A DNA stretch of 64,000 bases from an uncultured Chlorobiaceae bacterium (GTDB taxonomy: Bacteria; Bacteroidota; Chlorobiia; Chlorobiales; Chlorobiaceae), in the NCBI GenBank assembly GCA_903887845.1, contig CAISRC010000035.1:1-64000 (forward strand), written 5' to 3'. This document shows, in pieces, positions 28,297 through 38,270 of the stretch. The stretch's first letter is position 1; each line of letters begins with the position of its first letter. The position numbers and the translations under genes are program-made. The notes beneath the pieces are model-generated. The model was not told the DNA's origin. It searched no databases and was given only the letters and a program-made list of their open reading frames with translations.

Positions 28297-28328
28297 CGGG
28301 GCTTGCGCCCCGCGCTACCAACATGCCG
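28297..28328. repeat. Hairpin and shared 15-mer
   Basis: CGGGGC-TTGC-GCCCCG (28297-28312) is a perfect six-pair hairpin with a four-base loop, followed by GCTACCAACATGCCG (28314-28328), which recurs exactly at 12324-12338. The pattern resembles short palindromic intergenic repeats. Only two copies of the 15-mer were noticed in the window. Confidence 0.45.
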
Positions 28329-28334
28329 CCAACC

Positions 28335-29666
28335 TCACTCTGCATGTGTTGTATTTGCCGGGGTTTCTGCCTCCTGCTTTTGCGCCTCAGTAAGCCTGGA
28401 TGCAAGTACTTTATCGATTCTCTGACCGTCAAGGTCTACAATTTCAAGGGTCCAGTTTTCCCAGATCATAACATCACCAGTCTGCGGCATACGACCGAGG
28501 AGCCACATCATAAGGCCGCTGAGGGTATGATAGAGACCCTTGTCTTCCTCTGGAACAGCTTTTAACTCCAGCGTATCTTTAAGCTCGGGAACAGGAATAA
28601 GCCCGTCGAGCAGCCAGGAGCCGTCCTGACGCTGCACTGCCCATGAATCATCAAGATTGCGGGGAACAAATTCTCCGGTGACGGCCTCAAGCATGTCCTG
28701 GAGGGTAACCAGTCCCTGAATTTCACCGTACTCGTCCACAACAAAGACCATCTGGGTACCCGAGGTCCTGAAATGATCAAGCAGCTCCATCCCGGTAAGG
28801 GTTTCCGGCACATAGACACATGGCTGCAACTGCGAGGTAAATTCCGTCAACCTGCCTTTCAGGGTTTTCGATAAAAGCTGTTTGGCATTGACAACGCCAA
28901 GCAGGGATTGAAGACCGCCATTGCAAACCGGAAAACGGGAGTGTTCCGACTCTGTCACCCGAAGGATATTCTCTTCAAGCGGACGGGAAACATCAAGAAA
29001 AACAATGTCCGCTCTCGGAACCATTAACGTACCGAGCTGACGGTCATCAAGTCGAAAGACATTGCGCACCATTTCATGCTCATGCTGCTCAATGACACCA
29101 GCCTCCGACCCCTCTTCAAGCATTGCATGAATCTCCTCCTCGGTAACGCTCGGCATAGCCTGAGGATAGGTACCCATAAGACGAAGAATGGTGTGTGTCG
29201 ATGCCGAAAGCAGCCTGGCAAAAGGATGAGTGATCGTCGAAATGGTAAACATGGGACGTGACACCAGACAGGCAATTCTCTCAGGATTCAACTGACCAAG
29301 ACGTTTTGGAACAAGTTCACCAATCACTATCGTGACATAGGTAATCGAGAGGACAACAACTACTGTTGCAAGAATATGGCTTGGTTCAGCATCCATACCG
29401 AATGTCTGCAGCCTGAGCGCCAAGGGACCGGCAAGAGCGCCCTCGCCTACGATACCGTTAAGAATGCCGATAGAGGTAATGCCAATCTGGATAGTCGAAA
29501 GAAAGCTGGTCAGATCATGGCCGAGCTTGACAGCAACTGCTGCCGATTTATCTCCATCCTCTGCCAGTTTTGACAAACGCGACCGCTTTGCCGTTACCAG
29601 CGCAATTTCCGACATGGCAAAAAGACCGTTTATAATAATCAGAACAAAAAGAAAGAGTATTTCCAT
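28335..29666 (-). CDS. CNNM/CBS domain membrane protein (HlyC/CorC type)
   Basis: A 443-residue protein with the DUF21/CNNM transmembrane domain (about 1-185, opening ILFLFVLIIINGLFAMSEIA), two CBS domains (about 205-325, with TLMVPRADIVFLDV and GLVTLQDMLEAVTGEF) and a C-terminal CorC_HlyC domain. Homologues are linked to magnesium or cobalt efflux, and the old name hemolysin is misleading. It has no obvious operon partner. The AMSEIALVTAKRSRL segment is typical of the family. Confidence 0.9.
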   Translation of the reverse strand: MEILFLFVLIIINGLFAMSEIALVTAKRSRLSKLAEDGDKSAAVAVKLGHDLTSFLSTIQIGITSIGILNGIVGEGALAGPLALRLQTFGMDAEPSHILATVVVVLSITYVTIVIGELVPKRLGQLNPERIACLVSRPMFTISTITHPFARLLSASTHTILRLMGTYPQAMPSVTEEEIHAMLEEGSEAGVIEQHEHEMVRNVFRLDDRQLGTLMVPRADIVFLDVSRPLEENILRVTESEHSRFPVCNGGLQSLLGVVNAKQLLSKTLKGRLTEFTSQLQPCVYVPETLTGMELLDHFRTSGTQMVFVVDEYGEIQGLVTLQDMLEAVTGEFVPRNLDDSWAVQRQDGSWLLDGLIPVPELKDTLELKAVPEEDKGLYHTLSGLMMWLLGRMPQTGDVMIWENWTLEIVDLDGQRIDKVLASRLTEAQKQEAETPANTTHAE

Positions 29667-29915
29667 AAACTTAAGGTTGAACCTTGCGGGGAATACAAGG
29701 GAAAGAATTCTACAGCCAGCTTTTTATCCTGCCAGACTGCCCCCCGCTGCGGCTCTGTTTCTCACACTATTTTCATGACCAATATGCTATCAACTACACT
29801 TTTATTCATTAATTTCCAAACCGGCAGTATTCAACAAGCTTACATAAGCTGTAACTGTCAACAGAAAAATAGGGTAAAAGATTCACACCAACTCCGGATC
29901 CCGTAATACAAAATT
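29667..29915. other. Intergenic region, nothing recognised
   Basis: A 249-base AT-rich gap between the CNNM-type gene start and the TPR gene stop. It should contain the CNNM promoter. I see only a short palindrome (AGCTTACATAAGCT) and no gene. Confidence 0.5.
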
Positions 29916-30452
29916 TTACCAACCAGAAACCCCGTTATTGCTCAGCCATTGTTGAGCCCCCACATGACCACGTCTGGCGGCCGCCGATAAATCAGTAATA
30001 ACTCCCTGCTTATCTCCCTGATCGAGCTTTTCAGCCGCCCGATTGATATATGCCGGAACAAATGAAGGATCAAGCTCAATGACTCTGGTAAAATCCGCTA
30101 TAGCCCCCGGTTTATCGCCCATTTCTGATTTTGCTGTGCCCCGGTTGTTCAATGCTTCAACAGATTTCGGATCAAGTTCGATCGCCCTGGAGTAATCAGC
30201 AATGGCTCCCGTTTTATCTCCCATGCGGAATTTTGCAGCCGCACGGCTGCTGTAAGCATCTGCAAAGGAAGGGTCAAGCTCAATTGCTTTGTTGTCGTCC
30301 GTTATGGCTCCCTGATAATCACCATTTTCGAACTTCCCTTCTGCACTGGAAAAAAAGCTTTTAGCGTTATCTGCATTGCCTGCTTTCGCCACATTCCCTT
30401 CGAAGAGCAACGCGATAACCGGAATAAATAGAAAACAGAGATTGTTTTTCAT
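29916..30452 (-). CDS. Secreted TPR repeat protein
   Basis: A 178-residue protein with an N-terminal signal sequence (hydrophobic LCFLFIPVIALLFEG, cleavage near VAKAG) and about four tetratricopeptide repeats with the recurring pattern KFxxGDxxGAIxDxxxAIELDPxxxxAY. A Sel1-like tail, AARRGHVGAQQWLSNNG, closes it. Such repeats mediate protein contacts, probably periplasmic here. The specific role is unknown. It is a single gene upstream of which lies the TonB-dependent receptor on the same strand. Confidence 0.85.
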   Translation of the reverse strand: MKNNLCFLFIPVIALLFEGNVAKAGNADNAKSFFSSAEGKFENGDYQGAITDDNKAIELDPSFADAYSSRAAAKFRMGDKTGAIADYSRAIELDPKSVEALNNRGTAKSEMGDKPGAIADFTRVIELDPSFVPAYINRAAEKLDQGDKQGVITDLSAAARRGHVGAQQWLSNNGVSGW

Positions 30453-30570
30453 TGGTCAGCTCGATTGTCATGATTAAAAAAGTTTCTGTTTGCCGTATCC
30501 ATTTGCCTGCCTTCATTTTAGTAACGGATCAAGATTCAAACCTGATCCGTCACCAGGATGATTCAACAGG

Positions 30571-32685
30571 TTAGAATGTCTGCGTTACACTGACAGTAAA
30601 GGAACGTCCCTGTCCTGCAAGTGGTTCTATTTTTCCCATCCAGTCGCTTGCCATATAATTATCGAAGTTAACACCACCAAGCGGGAGATAATAGAACTTG
30701 TCGAACAGGTTCGTAACACCCAGATCAAGACGCAGGTTTTTGAATTGGTAAGCCGTTCTTAGATTAACCAACGCGTAGGCAGCCGTTTCCGGCTCAAAGC
30801 GAAGAGGATCGGTATCGGACTTCCTGCCAACGAGCTGAAGCTCCACCCCGTTAGTCCATCCGGCAATACGCTGTTCCAGCGAAAGAAAACTATTCAACGG
30901 CATGATATGGTAAAGGCTGCTCCCTGTATTGAGGTCTTTTCCATGCACATATCCCACACTGCCCCGGAGTTGTCCGGAACCAAGAGCGCTGTTGTCCCAT
31001 AGAGCAAGTTTACCTGAAATATCCAGGCCGTAGATTCTGGCATCGTGATTAATAAACTGCAACTGATTGAAGGTGCTTTCGCCATAAGTCTTTGTACCAA
31101 TAACATTCACGCCGATGTAATCGTTGACATATGTTAAATATGGTGTAACCTTCAGCTCCCAGCTCTTGCGAGCAATGTCGTGCCACTCTGCCGAGATGCT
31201 CAGGATATGAGCAACTTCAGGGCTGAGGTTTTGATTGCCGACGTAGTAGTTGCCATCACCAAACCAGTTGATCATTCCGCTGGTCATCCACATCCCAGAC
31301 CATGCATAGCGCTCATAAAGATTGGGTGAACGTGTCTTTCGTGCATAGCCAACTTCATACGCTCCGGTCTCGCTGGGCTCGAACCTGGCCAGCGCAGTAA
31401 TGTCCCAGTTGCTGTCGCTCCGGGCATGGTCTTGTTCATTAAATGCTTTGGCATCAACACGATACATCTTAGAGTACCCATGAACATCGCCAGTATCCAT
31501 ACGCACTTGTTCATTGCGCACCCCAAGTACCGTCGTCACCTGTTTGCTCAACTTTGATTCCCATTCAGTAAAAAAACTGTACCGCTCACGATTACCATTA
31601 TTGATGCTCTGGAAAGTATCTGGAGCCATCCCTGGCTCAGTACCAGCAACCGGGGGCCACCAGTCGTCAAGGGTAAAGCGATGAAATTCGTTGCCAAGCC
31701 GCAAAATGTTCTTTTCTGCAAACGGAATCTCCGTCTTTAACGAATAGCCGATATCCCTCCCGTTGGTTTTCATCGGCATAATCATCGGCATAGGAAATGT
31801 CAATTTATCCCTTCCGACATTCATCTCATGATGCGTATTCTGCCAGTAGGCCTTTGCATCGACTTTGCCCCATCCGAAGCTTTTTTGATAGGCTGCGTTG
31901 ATAAATGAGGCATTGTTTTCGACCATGTCCATCTGCTGGTTGACAAATCCCTGCTCAGGAATCAATTGGTGACCTGCCTTCAGGGTCAGAAGACTATTGT
32001 CGCCTTTGACGGCCAGAGAAGCCCCAAGATTACGCGATTCATAATAGGAGGAAGTCACCGTCTTGCCATGACCATCCTTGTAGTTATTCGCGTGATCGAT
32101 GGATCCGGTCACACCAAAGCTGACGTTGGTGCCCGCGATTGCTCCCGAGAATGCTGCGCCAGTGCTGTGGTTAATGCTTCGATAATAGGTTGAAACACTT
32201 CCCGACTCTTTGAGTCCTTCACCGGCATAAGCGAACACGGGCTGATCCGATGCAACAAGGATTATACCTCCAATGTTGTCACCGCCATAACTGACCGGTG
32301 TAACGCCAGCTTTCACTCCGATACTGCTTACGCTGGCAGAAGCAATGTAAGACAATGGCGGATTCATGTGGTTGGCGCAGGCCGAGGTCAGACACATACC
32401 GTCAACATAGGTCAGTACCCGATCGTCGGCCATGCCGTGGATGACCGGCAAACTCGAAACACCACCGCCTGCAGCAAGAGCAACGCCAGGCGTCCCATTG
32501 AGCAGTGCTGCGGTATCACTGCTTTTCAGCCGTTTGGATACCATTGATTCACCTGCTTTTTCGGATGGTGCGGTAACTACTGTTTCCTGGCTTATTGCTT
32601 CCTGAGAATATGCCGCCAAGGGCTCTGCCGCAGTTAACAGCAGAAAGAGAACTTGCTTTATAATAATTTTAGATCCCGTATGCAT
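30571..32685 (-). CDS. TonB-dependent receptor, probable copper receptor (OprC/NosA-like)
   Basis: A 704-residue outer-membrane receptor with signal peptide (about 1-27), TonB box QETVVTA (33-39), plug domain (about 45-150) and beta barrel ending in the aromatic Phe of VTQTF. The plug has CANHM (Cys103 to Met107, CxxxM) within SACANHMNPPLSYI, and the barrel has HEM (His286 to Met288, HxM). In the copper receptor OprC, CxxxM and HxM bind the metal. Met-rich PMPMIMPM follows. Copper or a copper chelate is therefore the likely cargo, by inference. A small Cys-rich secreted protein is encoded just upstream. Confidence 0.85.
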   Translation of the reverse strand: MHTGSKIIIKQVLFLLLTAAEPLAAYSQEAISQETVVTAPSEKAGESMVSKRLKSSDTAALLNGTPGVALAAGGGVSSLPVIHGMADDRVLTYVDGMCLTSACANHMNPPLSYIASASVSSIGVKAGVTPVSYGGDNIGGIILVASDQPVFAYAGEGLKESGSVSTYYRSINHSTGAAFSGAIAGTNVSFGVTGSIDHANNYKDGHGKTVTSSYYESRNLGASLAVKGDNSLLTLKAGHQLIPEQGFVNQQMDMVENNASFINAAYQKSFGWGKVDAKAYWQNTHHEMNVGRDKLTFPMPMIMPMKTNGRDIGYSLKTEIPFAEKNILRLGNEFHRFTLDDWWPPVAGTEPGMAPDTFQSINNGNRERYSFFTEWESKLSKQVTTVLGVRNEQVRMDTGDVHGYSKMYRVDAKAFNEQDHARSDSNWDITALARFEPSETGAYEVGYARKTRSPNLYERYAWSGMWMTSGMINWFGDGNYYVGNQNLSPEVAHILSISAEWHDIARKSWELKVTPYLTYVNDYIGVNVIGTKTYGESTFNQLQFINHDARIYGLDISGKLALWDNSALGSGQLRGSVGYVHGKDLNTGSSLYHIMPLNSFLSLEQRIAGWTNGVELQLVGRKSDTDPLRFEPETAAYALVNLRTAYQFKNLRLDLGVTNLFDKFYYLPLGGVNFDNYMASDWMGKIEPLAGQGRSFTVSVTQTF

Positions 32686-32964
32686 ATTGTTGAGTAAATA
32701 AATAATTGAAGGATATTTTTAAAAAACGTTCACAGCAGTTGGTATCCTCTTTTCTATTCTGCAGATCGTGCGAATACCGGTGCTATAGCCAGCCAACTGA
32801 TCAATTACTCCGACCGTAAATATATCATGCCTTGCCCTATTGCAAAGAGAGTTTTACGCTGGAATAATTTTCGAATTCAAAAATTCACGAAGCAAAATAA
32901 ATGCAGCAGCAGCTCATTATCAAAAAGCTGATTGCGAGCATACTGAAAAGGCACCAGGGGGAAG
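32686..32964. other. Intergenic region before TonB-dependent receptor
   Basis: A 279-base AT-rich stretch between the Cys-rich protein stop and the receptor start. I see no gene, riboswitch fold or strong promoter. It may carry the receptor promoter. Confidence 0.5.
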
Positions 32965-33351
32965 CTAAGCTTTTGGGGGATGGTCGATTTGTTCCTGTAC
33001 CCCGTCAGAAAAAAAAGAAGCTCGGCCTGAAGTAAACGTATTGTACGTGGATATTCTTTGAGGAGCAACCTGAAGATAAGGCAAGATGGCTGGCATTGCA
33101 TTAAGTAACTCTTCAAGTGTTTTGGTTGATGTATGCTTGCCAGATGGGGAGGACTGGATATCGTTTGTAGCATTAATTTTTTTCAGCAAGAAACAGTGCC
33201 CGCAGCAATCCGTCACCTTCCTTTCACAAAGAGTTTCGGCAATCACTTTTTGATTGAAGGTAAAAAGCCCGAAACAGACCAAAACGCTGCTTATTTGCAA
33301 AAGCATTCCGCAAAGCGTCATAACTGCGATGGACCGGGTCAGTGCGCTCAT
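32965..33351 (-). CDS. Small secreted/membrane Cys-rich protein
   Basis: A 128-residue protein of unknown function. The hydrophobic N-terminus (about 8-32) is a signal sequence or membrane anchor. It is followed by CERKVTDCCGHCFLLKKIN with Cys42, Cys49, Cys50, Cys53 and His52, which could bind a metal. Small proteins with a CxGxC-then-KK pattern occur beside TonB-dependent metal receptors in Bacteroidetes, from memory. I chose the ATG at 33351 (MSALTRS), although the frame opens at 33480, because the signal sequence then sits at the N-terminus. It is 279 bases upstream of the receptor gene. Confidence 0.6.
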   Translation of the reverse strand: MSALTRSIAVMTLCGMLLQISSVLVCFGLFTFNQKVIAETLCERKVTDCCGHCFLLKKINATNDIQSSPSGKHTSTKTLEELLNAMPAILPYLQVAPQRISTYNTFTSGRASFFSDGVQEQIDHPPKA

Positions 33352-33610
33352 AACTGAATGTGCTTTTTGAAAATAAACGTGAAGATCTTTATTATAGAAA
33401 TAATAACAATTGTAAACAAAAAGCAACTTTTTCAGGGTAATCGACAGGAACAGTAGCCGACATGAGTTTTGACTGACCACGTCACGACACCGATAACTGG
33501 AGTAAATGAAGTTAAGTGAAAAAAACGTTTTGCCTTACGAAGGATAATTATTAAACTACCCGCAAATTAGAGCATTTGGGCCTGATAAAAAATATGCCTG
33601 TATCACGACG

Positions 33611-34006
33611 ATGACCTTAAAATCATTCATGCCTGTATTGGCGGCAGGGCTCTTTTTTCTCGGAGCTTGCACCCCTGAAAAGCAACCTGACAACGAGGAA
33701 CTGACCGAATCAAGAGCAGAAGCTTTAGCTGAGCAGAAACTTGCCACAGGCAAAAGGGTTTATGAGGCAAATTGTGCAGGTTGCCATGATGCCGGCGTGG
33801 CAGGGGCTCCAAAACCTGGAGATAATGCTGCATGGAAAGAACGCCTGACTCCAGGGTTTGAGGTCATTGTTAAAAAATCAATCGAAGGCTTTGATGGTAA
33901 ATCAGGTGCGATGCCGCCAAAAGGAGGCAACGCCATTTTAACCGATGAAGAGGTATCAAATGCCGTCACCTTCATGGTCAGCAATCCAAACACAACATCC
34001 CGATAA
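33611..34006 (+). CDS. Lipoprotein class I cytochrome c
   Basis: A 131-residue monohaem cytochrome c. Lipobox LGAC with Cys20 anchors it. The haem site CAGCH is at residues 55-59, and the probable axial Met101 lies in GAMPPKGG. The fold and the terminal helix DEEVSNAVTFMV match cytochrome c5/c555-like proteins. It would carry electrons on the periplasmic face, with partner unknown. It stands alone and is transcribed away from the receptor gene group. Confidence 0.9.
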   Translation: MTLKSFMPVLAAGLFFLGACTPEKQPDNEELTESRAEALAEQKLATGKRVYEANCAGCHDAGVAGAPKPGDNAAWKERLTPGFEVIVKKSIEGFDGKSGAMPPKGGNAILTDEEVSNAVTFMVSNPNTTSR

Positions 34007-34031
34007 ATGGTGATTGACATGAAGTCCGAAA

Positions 34032-34436
34032 TTACAGAAAGAACGACTTAACTTTTGCAATTAACTGCTTTTCTGTCAATCGGTCACAAATCTCAACCAC
34101 CGTCACTTTATTGCGCAGTTCGCTGACTCTTTCAATCTCTTTGGCAAGCTCTATTTTTGCCTCACCCGGACCTAAAAGCGCGATGCTTGCTGAATCGCCA
34201 AGCAACCCGATCACCTTCTGATAAAAAGCATGATACTGATGTTTTCGACGTTCATCCGCAACGTGTTCATTGCTCACAGACTGTGCGACAACAGTTCCTC
34301 CTGACTTCCATCCCCCTGAAGGCTTAAGATGACTTTCTGCCGCAGATTCAATGCGCTGTACAAAAGTTTGATCGCCCTCGACTGACACCAGAATGGCCTC
34401 CTTGTGGTCAATCCATAACCCTGTATTTTTTTTCAT
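34032..34436 (-). CDS. Uncharacterised eRF1-domain-like protein
   Basis: A 134-residue soluble protein. It opens NTGLWIDHKEAILVSV and has an LLGPGEAKIELAKEIE segment, then a C-terminal VVEICDRLTEKQLIAKVKSFF. This pattern belongs to a widespread bacterial family distantly like the third domain of archaeal and eukaryotic release factor eRF1. Its function is not known. A good AAGGAG site precedes the start. It faces the cytochrome gene tail to tail with 25 bases between. Confidence 0.65.
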   Translation of the reverse strand: MKKNTGLWIDHKEAILVSVEGDQTFVQRIESAAESHLKPSGGWKSGGTVVAQSVSNEHVADERRKHQYHAFYQKVIGLLGDSASIALLGPGEAKIELAKEIERVSELRNKVTVVEICDRLTEKQLIAKVKSFFL

Positions 34437-34682
34437 GGCAACTGAACTCCTTCTATAAGATAGTTGCTGAATGGCTCAACACGTCTTCAAAAATGAGAGC
34501 CTCTAACTAAAGATAACGAATACTCAACTTTTTTGGCATAGTTTCAACCGATCAGGCAGAAAATAAATCCCCTTTTTGTGATGAGCACAAAGGATCAGAT
34601 TGCATGAAGTACTTCAAGCCAAAAGGGATGTATGCAGTAATTGTGGTTTTTCAGGTGTGAGTCAGGGACTTGCGGCACTCAG
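34437..34682. other. Intergenic region
   Basis: A roughly 250-base gap before the sdhB terminator with no gene. It holds the promoter region of the 34032 gene. No RNA motif or repeat is evident. Confidence 0.45.
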
Positions 34683-34728
34683 AAAAACCGGCCCATGTCA
34701 GGGAAACAGAAACAAGGGGCCGGTTTTC
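34683..34728 (-). terminator. Terminator of sdhCAB operon
   Basis: AAAAACCGGCCC (34683-34694) and GGGCCGGTTTT (34717-34727) form an 11-pair stem. On the minus strand the stem ends in a T-run, and it begins just beyond the sdhB stop. The loop is 22 bases long. Confidence 0.8.
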
Positions 34729-34733
34729 TCATC

Positions 34734-35507
34734 TTAAAGCGATTCTTTGATAACCCTTTCCTTTTCAGAGAAAAGCTTGGCACCAAGAAACTCCCGGTTC
34801 ATGCGGGCGATATTGGCTACAGAAATTCCTTTGGGGCAGTCAAATTCACAGGCATAGGTGTTACTGCAGTTACCAAAACCCTGCTCATCCATACATGCAA
34901 CCATCTTCTGCACCCGCGTGGCGGCCTCTACCCGTCCCTGTGGCAGTAATGCGAGATGTGAGACCTTGGCGCCGATAAACAGCATGGCTGCTGCATTGGA
35001 ACAGGCCGCCACACAAGCACCGCAACCGATGCACGTTGCCGCATCAAATGCGGAATCAGACTTCTCTTTTGGCACTGGAATGGTATTGGCGTCCGGTACA
35101 CCTCCCGTATTAACCGATACATACCCGCCAGCCTGGATGATCTTGTCGAGTGCACTCCTGTCGACTATAAGATCTCTTATGATTGGAAATGCCTTTGCCC
35201 TCCAGGGTTCAATAAAAATGGTGTCCCCATCTTTAAACGCACGCATGTGAAGCTGGCAGGTGGTAACCCCCTTGGCCGGTCCATGGGGACGTCCGTTTAT
35301 ATACAGACTGCACGTACCACAAATACCCTCCCGGCAGTCATGATCAAAGGCAACAGGATCACCGCCGGTCATGATGAGCTTCTGGTTTAGGGTATCGAGC
35401 ATTTCAAAGAAAGAGCTGTCGGCCGAGATCCCTGAAACATCGTAGGAAACCATCTCACCTTTAGCCGTAACGTTTTTCTGTCGCCAGATTTTCAGCGTGA
35501 AGTTCAT
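34734..35507 (-). CDS. sdhB: Succinate dehydrogenase/fumarate reductase iron-sulfur subunit
   Basis: A 257-residue electron-transfer subunit. The [2Fe-2S] cysteines are in [15 protein letters not shown] and a following Cys. Two ferredoxin-type sites are in [13 protein letters not shown] and near [10 protein letters not shown]. It passes electrons between the FAD subunit and the membrane cytochrome b. In green sulfur bacteria the complex works as fumarate reductase in the reductive TCA cycle, from general knowledge. It starts nine bases after sdhA. Confidence 0.95.
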   Translation of the reverse strand: MNFTLKIWRQKNVTAKGEMVSYDVSGISADSSFFEMLDTLNQKLIMTGGDPVAFDHDCREGICGTCSLYINGRPHGPAKGVTTCQLHMRAFKDGDTIFIEPWRAKAFPIIRDLIVDRSALDKIIQAGGYVSVNTGGVPDANTIPVPKEKSDSAFDAATCIGCGACVAACSNAAAMLFIGAKVSHLALLPQGRVEAATRVQKMVACMDEQGFGNCSNTYACEFDCPKGISVANIARMNREFLGAKLFSEKERVIKESL

Positions 35508-35516
35508 AATAACCTG

Positions 35517-37457
35517 TTATTTATAGCTCCGCTGGGAGAGCTTGATCTCGTTGAATTGAAGTTCCTCACGGTGGAGTTGTGCCGCAGCATCACGCCCACT
35601 GTATTCCCATGCGCCAACAAAAGCGAACTCATCATCATTGCGCAATGCTTCGCCCTCACTGGTCTGATACTCCTCCCTGAAATGTCCCCCGCACGATTCC
35701 CTGCGTTGCTGGGCATCACGCACCATAAGTTCTCCGAGCTCAATAAAATCAGCAACCCGGCAGGCTTTCTCGATTTCGGGATTGTATTCATCCAGTCCGC
35801 CTGGAATCTTCACGCCGCGAGCAAATTCCTGACGCAGTTCCGTGATTTGATAAAGCGCCTCAGTAAGACCTGCATCGTTTCGGGCCATACCGCAATACTC
35901 CCACATGATTTTGCCGAGACGACGATGAAAATTATCAACAGACTCTTTCCCTCCGCTGTTTTTGATTTGCTTCAGGCGATCGGTAACGGCTTGAGCTGCA
36001 AGGGTAAATTCGGAAGAGGCGGTGTCAAATCGCGGTGTATGAATTTCATTTGCCAGATAGTTCCCAATGGTATAGGGAAGAACAAAATAACCATCAGCCA
36101 AGCCCTGCATAAGCGCCGAAGCACCCAGCCGGTTTGCTCCATGATCGGAAAAATTGCACTCTCCGATAGCATAGAGACCTGGAATAGTGGTCATCAGCTC
36201 ATAATCAACCCAAAGACCACCCATAGTATAATGTACCGCAGGATAGATCATCATCGGTGTCTCATAAGGACTCTCTGCTACAATCTGCTCGTACATCTGG
36301 AAAAGGTTGCCGTAAAGAGAATCGATAGCATCATGTCCTTTTCTTTTGATTGCATCTGCAAAGTCAAGAAAAACTGCAACTCCTGTTGCGCCAACTCCGA
36401 AACCTGCATCACAGCGCTCTTTGGCAGCACGCGAAGCCACATCTCGCGGAACGAGGTTTCCAAATGCCGGATAGCGTCTCTCCAAATAGTAATCGCGGTC
36501 TGCTTCTGCAATATCAGAGGGCTTTATCTCTTTGTTCCTGAGTTTTTCGACATCTTTCATCTTTGCCGGGACCCATATCCTGCCATCATTGCGCAAGCTT
36601 TCACTCATCAGGGTAAGCTTGGACTGTGCGTCGCCATGCACCGGAATACAGGTCGGATGAATCTGGGTAAACGAAGGGTTGGCAAACATTGCTCCTTTCC
36701 GATAGGCACTCCATGCTGGCGTAACGTTGGAGCCCATCGCGTTGGTGGAGAGGAAAAAGACATTGCCATATCCGCCATTGGCAAGAACAACCGCATGGGC
36801 TGCATGCCGCTCTATTTCGCCGGTTACCAGGTTACGGGCGATGATTCCGCGAGCCTTTCCATCGACAAGCACCATGTCAAGAACATCCCGACGATTGTAC
36901 AGTTTTACGGTGCCTGCAGCGATCTGGCGGCTTAATGCGCTGTATGCTCCCAGAAGCAATTGCTGACCTGTCTGACCTCTTGCATAGAACGTTCTTGATA
37001 CCTGTGCACCACCGAACGAACGGTTGGTTAAAAGTCCGCTGTACTCGCGGGCGAACGGTACTCCCTGTGCGACGCAAAGGTCAATAATCTGATTGCTGAC
37101 TTGAGCCAATCGATAGACGTTGGCTTCACGCGCCCGGTAATCGCCACCTTTGATGGTATCGTAAAAAAGGCGGTAAGCACTGTCACCGTCGTTTGGATAA
37201 TTTTTGGCGGCGTTGATTCCACCCTGTGCAGCGATGCTGTGAGCACGGCGCGGTGTATCCTGATAACAGAACACCTTGACATTGTAACCGAGCTGCCCGA
37301 GCGATGCGGCAGCAGAGGCGCCGGCCAGGCCGGTACCAATTACAATAATGTCAAGTTTGCGTTTGTTGTTAGGGTTTACCAGCTTGCTGCCCGATTTGTA
37401 GGCAGTCCATTTTTCAGCCACCGGCCCTTCAGGGATTCTGGCGTTGAGGCGTGTCAT
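35517..37457 (-). CDS. sdhA: Succinate dehydrogenase/fumarate reductase flavoprotein subunit
   Basis: A 646-residue catalytic subunit that interconverts fumarate and succinate. The N-terminal dinucleotide-binding motif is [31 protein letters not shown] contains the histidine that normally carries covalent FAD. The active-site region [12 protein letters not shown] and the C-terminal domain are complete. The sequence type resembles the Bacteroidetes/Chlorobi enzymes that pair with a single cytochrome b subunit. It lies 53 bases after sdhC and directly before sdhB. Confidence 0.96.
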   Translation of the reverse strand: MTRLNARIPEGPVAEKWTAYKSGSKLVNPNNKRKLDIIVIGTGLAGASAAASLGQLGYNVKVFCYQDTPRRAHSIAAQGGINAAKNYPNDGDSAYRLFYDTIKGGDYRAREANVYRLAQVSNQIIDLCVAQGVPFAREYSGLLTNRSFGGAQVSRTFYARGQTGQQLLLGAYSALSRQIAAGTVKLYNRRDVLDMVLVDGKARGIIARNLVTGEIERHAAHAVVLANGGYGNVFFLSTNAMGSNVTPAWSAYRKGAMFANPSFTQIHPTCIPVHGDAQSKLTLMSESLRNDGRIWVPAKMKDVEKLRNKEIKPSDIAEADRDYYLERRYPAFGNLVPRDVASRAAKERCDAGFGVGATGVAVFLDFADAIKRKGHDAIDSLYGNLFQMYEQIVAESPYETPMMIYPAVHYTMGGLWVDYELMTTIPGLYAIGECNFSDHGANRLGASALMQGLADGYFVLPYTIGNYLANEIHTPRFDTASSEFTLAAQAVTDRLKQIKNSGGKESVDNFHRRLGKIMWEYCGMARNDAGLTEALYQITELRQEFARGVKIPGGLDEYNPEIEKACRVADFIELGELMVRDAQQRRESCGGHFREEYQTSEGEALRNDDEFAFVGAWEYSGRDAAAQLHREELQFNEIKLSQRSYK

Positions 37458-37510
37458 TGAAAAGTGTTGTGAGTGTTGTTTTCGGTGAAAAACAGAGTCG
37501 TGACCGATTA

Positions 37511-38182
37511 TTAAACTTTATTAAGAAAGAACAAGACGTAGATCGGGACAATGCTGAACCCTATGGCAATAAAAACAGAGTAGACCGAACCAATAAGCTT
37601 TACCGCATCAGTATACTTGCTGTGGTTCCAGCCAAGCGTCTGAAATGCCGACTGAATGGCATGGTTCAGATGAATACCGAGAAAAATAAAGCTGACAATA
37701 TAAAAAAGTGAATACAGGGGAGTTGAAAAGAGAAGGAGTGTTCGACTGTAAAAATCATGACCTGCAATCCCGGGAGGCGGTGCTACAAGGCCGATTTTAA
37801 TAAAGTAGAAATCACAAAAATGGAGGGCGAGGAAGATCAGGACAATAATTCCTGTATGAAACATGTACTTGGAAAAGAACGAGGTCTCTGAACTGTTGCT
37901 TCGCGCATAGGCTGCAGGCCTTGCAGAACGGTTCTGGAAGGAGACAACCAAACCGAAAGCGATATGGAGCAGGAATCCTGCGAAAAGCACAATTTCAGCA
38001 CTTTTGATGACTGGATTGGTGCCCATGAAGGCTGCGGCTTCCGAAAAAGCACGACCTCCATCATTTTTCAGCAACATCAGGTTGATACCGAGATGTACGC
38101 ATAAAAAGGTAACCAGAAAAAGCCCGGCAAGCGCCATGAGCACTTTTTTGGTAATGGATGAATACAAAAGCATAGTGTTCAT
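37511..38182 (-). CDS. sdhC: Succinate dehydrogenase cytochrome b subunit
   Basis: A 223-residue integral membrane subunit with about five hydrophobic spans (for example [20 protein letters not shown] at the start and [18 protein letters not shown] in the middle). Histidines inside the spans would be haem b ligands. A single fused cytochrome b without an SdhD is the type B complex that uses menaquinone. It is the first gene of sdhCAB. Confidence 0.93.
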   Translation of the reverse strand: MNTMLLYSSITKKVLMALAGLFLVTFLCVHLGINLMLLKNDGGRAFSEAAAFMGTNPVIKSAEIVLFAGFLLHIAFGLVVSFQNRSARPAAYARSNSSETSFFSKYMFHTGIIVLIFLALHFCDFYFIKIGLVAPPPGIAGHDFYSRTLLLFSTPLYSLFYIVSFIFLGIHLNHAIQSAFQTLGWNHSKYTDAVKLIGSVYSVFIAIGFSIVPIYVLFFLNKV

Positions 38183-38270
38183 ACAATGGTTATTTCAATG
38201 GGAAAGAACAGAGGATTACATCCTGTGGGCGTCAATGTAGCACTTCATTTTTTATAATCCAACAAAATAA

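Noticed and set aside
35556-36935. Open frame of 459 codons on the plus strand
   Set aside because: It lies wholly antisense to sdhA, which has all flavoprotein motifs. The frame has no recognisable domain and is a by-product of codon bias.
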